Source of the DNA: Hericium rajendrae
Lineage: Eukaryota > Basidiomycota > Agaricomycetes > Russulales > Hericiaceae
Assembly: GCA_033439255.1 (NCBI GenBank)
Contig: CM065883.1
Location: 744,001 to 808,000, forward strand
Length of the DNA stretch: 64,000 nt
Reading direction: 5' to 3'
In this document: positions 59,459 to 64,000 of the stretch, one piece after another
Layout: each line of letters starts with the position of its first letter
How positions within the stretch are numbered: position 1 is the first letter of the stretch
Position numbers and translations under genes: made by a program
Notes under the pieces: model-generated
The model's input: the letters and a program-made list of their open reading frames with translations, nothing else
Told to the model about the DNA's origin: nothing
Database searches by the model: none

Positions 59459-60968
59459 ATGTCGTTCTCAATCAGTGACCAGCTCGCAAAGCTGGTGCAG
59501 GCCCTGACCCCTCCTCCGGCGGTCCTAGACGCGGATTATGACGGCGTGGAGTACGACTTCAAGTATCTCGTCTTCCGTCCTGCGTGTAAGCCAGCTGTGC
59601 TTCAATTTGTTCATGTCACCTACATCCTATACGTAGTATTCAAAACCGAGGCATTGCTTCTCGCTGGCGTTGCGGTTTACCTCCTTATCTTCTGGTTTGG
59701 CAAACGGAGCAACTGGAACAAGGCAAATAGCTGGTGAGCTGTCGTCCAGGACGCTGCGGAAACCCATCATTGACCATTCAAATCCTCTCCAGGTTAAATG
59801 CTTACCTGCCCCTCTACGAAAAACAGTTCTCTTCGCCGACGAACGGCGGCCTCGTGGCCGATGGCTACTCGGATTTCTTCAACTTCTCTACCGGCAGACG
59901 CGTCGTTGCATCGCTGCACACCGTTTTACGCTGCGCCCCCGTCATGACCTTCTCCAGATGATCTACCAGTTCGTTTGGGGACTGTCCGACCTGACTTACG
60001 CACCCCAGGACGAGATTGAGCTGGACTTCAAACTACACTCCAACACGAACGTTCCGGACTTCATCTGGGCGATTGTCGCGAAGGACGAGCTGCGGTCGAT
60101 CAAGAGCGACAGATGGGATTTGGTTAAGTGTGACTCTTCCCGACTGCGTGTCCACCTTTAGACTGATGATGCAAACCTAGACTTGGACCCGCACGACCGA
60201 CCACCCCTCCTGACCGGCCCTCTGTCTGTTATGAGCGGTGAATTTGCTCCATCCACCACGTCATCCATTCACTCAATTCCACACAGAGTTCGCCGACGTC
60301 ACCGAAAACATCCTCAAGTTCTCCGGCCCCGTCCTGCACGCCCTCAAGGACCCCAAAGTCCTCGCCCACTTCAAATCGCTCTCCGTACGTACCATTCCCC
60401 CATGGTTACTACCAGCCCATCGTAACCCTCGCGCAGATCACCGATCAGCCGCGGGACCGCCCCGACAAAGCGTCGTATCCTCGCTCGAAGCACGTCATCC
60501 TGTCTCTGAAGGCCGCACGGCCCCTCACAGCCGCCGCAGACACCCTTCCACTGGTCACCGCCGTCTTCAGCCTCATCGATGCGCTCGAAAAGATTAACCT
60601 GCGCCCCGAGACCAAGTCGAAGCTGCGCAAGGCACGGGAGGAGTTCGTCGCCGAAGTGAAAGAGTCAGCGGAGAAGGAAAAGCGCGAGGAGGTGCGTCCC
60701 CGTCCCTTCATCTATCGTCTATCTCCAGAACATAAGAACGTGGCGCTAATTGTGCCGTCATTGTAGGCGGCCGATGCAAAGCAGGCGGCGAAAAAGAAGG
60801 CGGAGGAGGAGAGGATCGCGAAGCTGAGCGCCGCGGAGCAGCAAAAGGTGCGATCCTGATGGGCGTTAATTGCGCGCCAGAAGCTAACATGCGCCCTACC
60901 TAGATCCTCGAGCGGGACCGAAAGCGCGCCATGCGCAAGACGCAGGGCAAGATGTCCGTCAAAAATAG
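59459..60968 (+). CDS. CCDC47: CCDC47/PAT-complex ER membrane protein (DUF1682)
   Basis: ER membrane protein that with Asterix chaperones multipass membrane proteins and binds calcium in animals. ATG 59459 (MSFSISDQLAKLVQAL), EYDFKYLVFRPA, membrane segment EALLLAGVAVYLLIFWFG, LNAYLPLYEKQFSSP, GYSDFFNFSTGRR, LRPRHDLLQMIYQFVW, DEIELDFKLHSN, FIWAIVAKDELRSIKSDRWD, EFADVTENILKFSGPVL, LRPETKSKLRKAREEF and a Lys/Glu coiled coil to KTQGKMSVK. Three probable one-base deficits: TTTT at 59924-59927, CCCC at 60204-60207 and AAAAA at 60961-60965. With the last corrected the stop is TAG 60966-60968; as written the frame runs on to TAA 61054-61056. The intron at 59586-59636 is 51 bp and stop-free. Confidence 0.9.
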
Positions 60969-61107
60969 GTTGCTTCATAGTACTATACCATCGTGTCAAT
61001 TATCTATCGTATACACTATCCGGCTCCGCGGACTTGCGCGATCAGGATTAAAGTAAGGTATCAAAATCCACGTATCAAAATCCACGAAAAAGCATTAGTC
61101 CGAGTCG

Positions 61108-64000
61108 TTAAGCGACAGATGGGGCGGGGAAGTCGGTCACAGCGTGTTCAGGCGACTCCATCCATTGCACTTTCCGTTTCTGCTCTGGCGGCTTCGCCTT
61201 GTCCTCGACTTTGGGCTTCTCCTCGGCCTTGCCGCCGCCGCCCGAGACGCCCCAGCGCGTGCCCCAGCTCTCGAAGAACTTGAGCAGCCACGTCGGCTTC
61301 ATAACCTGCGACTCCACGATCTCGTCCTCCTCCTCCTCGACCAAGACCTCCGGCATCCCGCGCTCCTCCGCCGCCTCCTCCGGCGTGCGCCCAAGGCGGT
61401 CCACGAGCCGCTCGTTCCCGTCGAGCGTCCACTGCACGCGGTTGAACCGCCCGGGCACGCCGCTGCGCCGGCCCTGCCCGAACACCTTGTCGCGCATCGC
61501 GAGCACCTTGTGTCGCTGCGGCGAGACGTTGTGCCAGAGCCCTCCCAGCGGAACTGCTCGCTCTCGTAGCACATCGCGCGCGTCTGCTGCATCATCGTGT
61601 CCGCCTTGGCGCTCGTGGCCTCGATGTCCGCGATGACCTTGTGCGCGCGTCCGCGTCCGCGAGCGCCTGTTGGTGCCCCTCGTAGTCCTCGCGCAGGCGC
61701 GCGTTCGTGCCGGCGAGCACGTTCGTGAGGACCTGTGGGTGGCATCAGACCGAAAGACCGGGTGAGGGAGAGCGGGGGTTGCTAACCTGTAAACACGAGA
61801 CGACGCCGTCGAGGTGCTTCTCGCGCCGTCGCATGATAAGCAGCTGCCCGCACAGATCCACATCAATCTTCATCCTTTCAAGCGGCAACACGCGCATCCG
61901 CCGCATCCGCGACGCATCGTCAAAGCTCCGCCGCCTGGAAAGATCCCATCAAGCATCACCCAAACCCAATCACAGAGGCACGCACCGCGTCAGCGACGGC
62001 AAATATTCCCGCCTCGCCCGCTCATCAATCGACGAGTCGTCCTTGCTCAGATCGTCGCGCGACCCCCGCGCCGACGTCTCGCCCAGCCGCTCGCCGCTCA
62101 TCGGGTCCGCCCAGCTGGTGATGCGGTTCTGGTGCACCGGCCGCGTGCGCGGCCGCCGCTGGTCAAACTCGTGCAGCCGTCGCACGCGCTCGCTCAGATC
62201 ATGCTGGGCCTCGACCGCGGCGGAGTCCGTCTGCACCAGATAAGATGGGCTCAAGAAAATATGCGGCTGAGCTGCATCCAACGGTCAGCATGGCGGCTCG
62301 GCGGAGGGCAAGATGCTTACAGTTCGGCGACGTCTGCCCGCTGCTCAGAATGTCCTCTTCGTCGCCTTGCTCCCTGCCGCACGACATCGACACGCATGAG
62401 AAAGCTAATCGGGCATCCGGCGAACAATCCAAGACGTACCGGGACACGATGACCTGAGGCACCGATGGCGAGCGCAGATGCCCCAACGGCAGATCGAACG
62501 ACCGCCCGCCCTTCGCGGAAAAATCGGCGCTCTGCTTCTTCGATTTGTGCAGCCTGCGCAGACGGATCGATCAATGACGCGCCAACGACGATTCACCATG
62601 CAACACGCACCCCGCCCACGACCCAATCTTCCGCCGCACGCGCCCGCCGCCCCACCCGCGCAAGTCCGTCTCGTCCTCCGTCGACCGCCCGTCCGTGCGC
62701 TCGTCCTCCCGCTCGCCGTCGCTCCCCGCGAAGCCGAGCCGCTCGCGCCGCTTGCGCGCGAGCTGCGTCGGACGCCCCGTCCAGAAGTAGCGCAGGCTCG
62801 CGGTGCCCTCGCGCCCGTGCGCGACGACGATCTTCACGAGCAGCGCAAGATCCGTCGTCGGCTCCACGATCTGCGCGGTGGATCCTGCGACGGACGACGT
62901 GCGCAGGTCGGTTGTGAGGTCGTCGAGCTTGTTCAGCAGCACGCGGTGCACCTTGTACGACTCGGATTGACGCAGCTTCTCGTACGCTGCGTCAATCGCC
63001 TGGATGACTTCGAGCGTGAGGAACTGCGGCTTGGTTGCGTTGGGGCGGTTGTAGGGCATGCGCGCGGTGCAGAATGTCTGGATGCCTTGCACGAAGACGT
63101 TCGGCTCGACGAATGGGTCCTTTGGAAGACTCTGCGCAGCATAAGACGGCTAAGTTCGGCGGCGACGGAGGGGGCGTGCGTACCTGGTTGAAACCTAATG
63201 CATAGAGCTTGAGGCGCAGGCACACGACGAGGCTGAGAAGAGCGGAGACGGTTGGTGGATCCGGAATCCGCTCCATAGGCTAAACAAGAAATTTCATGAA
63301 TACGTTGGTACTCGATCTCATTCAGCCGTGTACATCTTGTTCACAGACAGGCTCTCTTGGAGACGTGGAGAGCAGACGCGCCCACCAGTTTTTGACAGGC
63401 TGATCTCCGCCGCTGCTCAGAACTGCAAAGGCTTACCTCGACGTTCAAAATGGGCTCTCCGATCTCCGAGATCCAATCCTGCAGGCCCTCCTCCGTCACA
63501 TCGCACAACAGCCCGTTCTGCTCTTCCGGCGACAGATCGAACTTTCCAAAGATGGACAGGCTAGCTTGAATGAGCCTGACGAGCTCCAGCGTTGTCGCGC
63601 TGAAGAGCTCGGTGGTCCGTACCTTGTCCTGGACATGATACATGCCAATGAAGCGGTCCTTCGTGGTGTCGCTGCAATGCTACTCAGGATGCGCTTCGGG
63701 GATAAGCTAAAAGGCTCTGACCTTGGCTCCTCGAGCGTCAGCGCACTACGTCCGCTGCAGCCCATGCGCAGTAGATTGATGTTCGTGTAAAGCCTGTCAC
63801 GCGCCTCGAGGAATTGCCCGCTCGGGATGTGCACGATGGTGTAGTCGGACCGGAAAGTGGCCAAAGAGGTCACCATGAGTATACCCTTGCCTGTCTTGAA
63901 CAGCGTGACTGTCAGCGATGACTTGAGCATGAGACGCTGGCATACATACATCCATGGGACGTGCGCCGGCCTGGCGTAGATCGCGAATAGCCTTGTTCCA
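61108..64000 (-). CDS. STB6/STB2-like protein (Sin3-binding family), 5'-truncated
   Basis: The start lies beyond the right edge. From the right: WNKAIRDLRQAGARPMD, SLATFRSDYTIVHIPSGQFL, LYTNINLLRMGCSGRSALTL, LFSATTLELVRLIQASLSIF, CDVTEEGLQDWISEIGEPIL, ARMPYNRPNATKPQFLTLEV, DEEDILSSGQTSPN, ERMKIDVDLCGQLLIMRRRE, LAGTNARLREDYEGHQQALA, then FNRVQWTLDGNERLVD and a Gly/Lys/Glu tail ending PAPSVA at TGA 61110-61108. Two one-base deficits, near 61639-61640 and at 61540-61542, break the frame in the C-terminal third. The overall arrangement recalls fungal STB6/STB2 proteins of the Sin3/Rpd3 histone deacetylase, but this is from memory of the family and only moderately sure. Very GC-rich third positions. 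Confidence 0.6.

Noticed and set aside
62478-63191. 237-codon plus-strand frame in the GC-rich right end
   Set aside because: Long antisense frames are expected in GC-rich exons; the minus strand encodes the STB6-like protein with consistent introns.

Overview
This window is nuclear DNA from a basidiomycete fungus, most likely a mushroom-forming Agaricomycete. The evidence is dense genes on both strands, many GT-AG introns of about 45-60 bp (plus two GC-AG introns), and a gene set made of single-copy eukaryotic housekeeping proteins. There is no bacterial operon structure, CRISPR array, rRNA, recognisable tRNA or transposon. I count 23 protein-coding genes; CTNNBL1 is cut by the left edge and an STB6-like gene by the right edge.

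Layout. 1-8.4 kb: CTNNBL1 (splicing), UTP15 (ribosome biogenesis), TCTP, an ER protein disulfide isomerase with HDEL, and a verprolin/WIP-like actin regulator. 8.6-22.5 kb: the very large TRA1 gene, convergent with a BRD8/Bdc1-like bromodomain gene; both products belong to the NuA4 acetyltransferase. 22.7-33.2 kb: vacuolar aspartic protease (PEP4 type), a DCAF-like WD40 protein, a CDK12/Ctk1-type CTD kinase with an RS-rich N-terminus, and COP9 signalosome subunit 4. 33.7-39.0 kb: an unrecognised gene of about 1,414 residues whose middle is built from 15 consecutive phase 1-1 exons, most of them a 38-41 residue YP-motif repeat. 39.3-50 kb: a PUB-domain protein, a patatin-type triacylglycerol lipase, a small CipC-like stress protein in the largest gap, ORC4 and MED20. 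50.6-64 kb: a Ser/Pro-rich unknown, an NDR/Cbk1-type kinase, a PX/DUF3818 lipid-binding protein, an unrecognised conserved protein, CCDC47 and an STB6-like protein.

The most interesting object is the exon-repeat gene at 33.7-39.0 kb. Its reading frame crosses every junction by splitting a codon after the first base, usually a tyrosine, so any repeat exon can be duplicated, lost or skipped without changing frame. A four-exon block (about 687 bp with its introns) has clearly been tandemly duplicated, and one acceptor site has since shifted.

A second window-wide pattern is about a dozen single-base frame breaks inside otherwise well-conserved genes, nearly all at or beside a homopolymer run. 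They are best read as consensus-sequence errors rather than decay of many housekeeping genes. Affected genes are flagged individually, and their coordinates span the whole inferred gene including introns.
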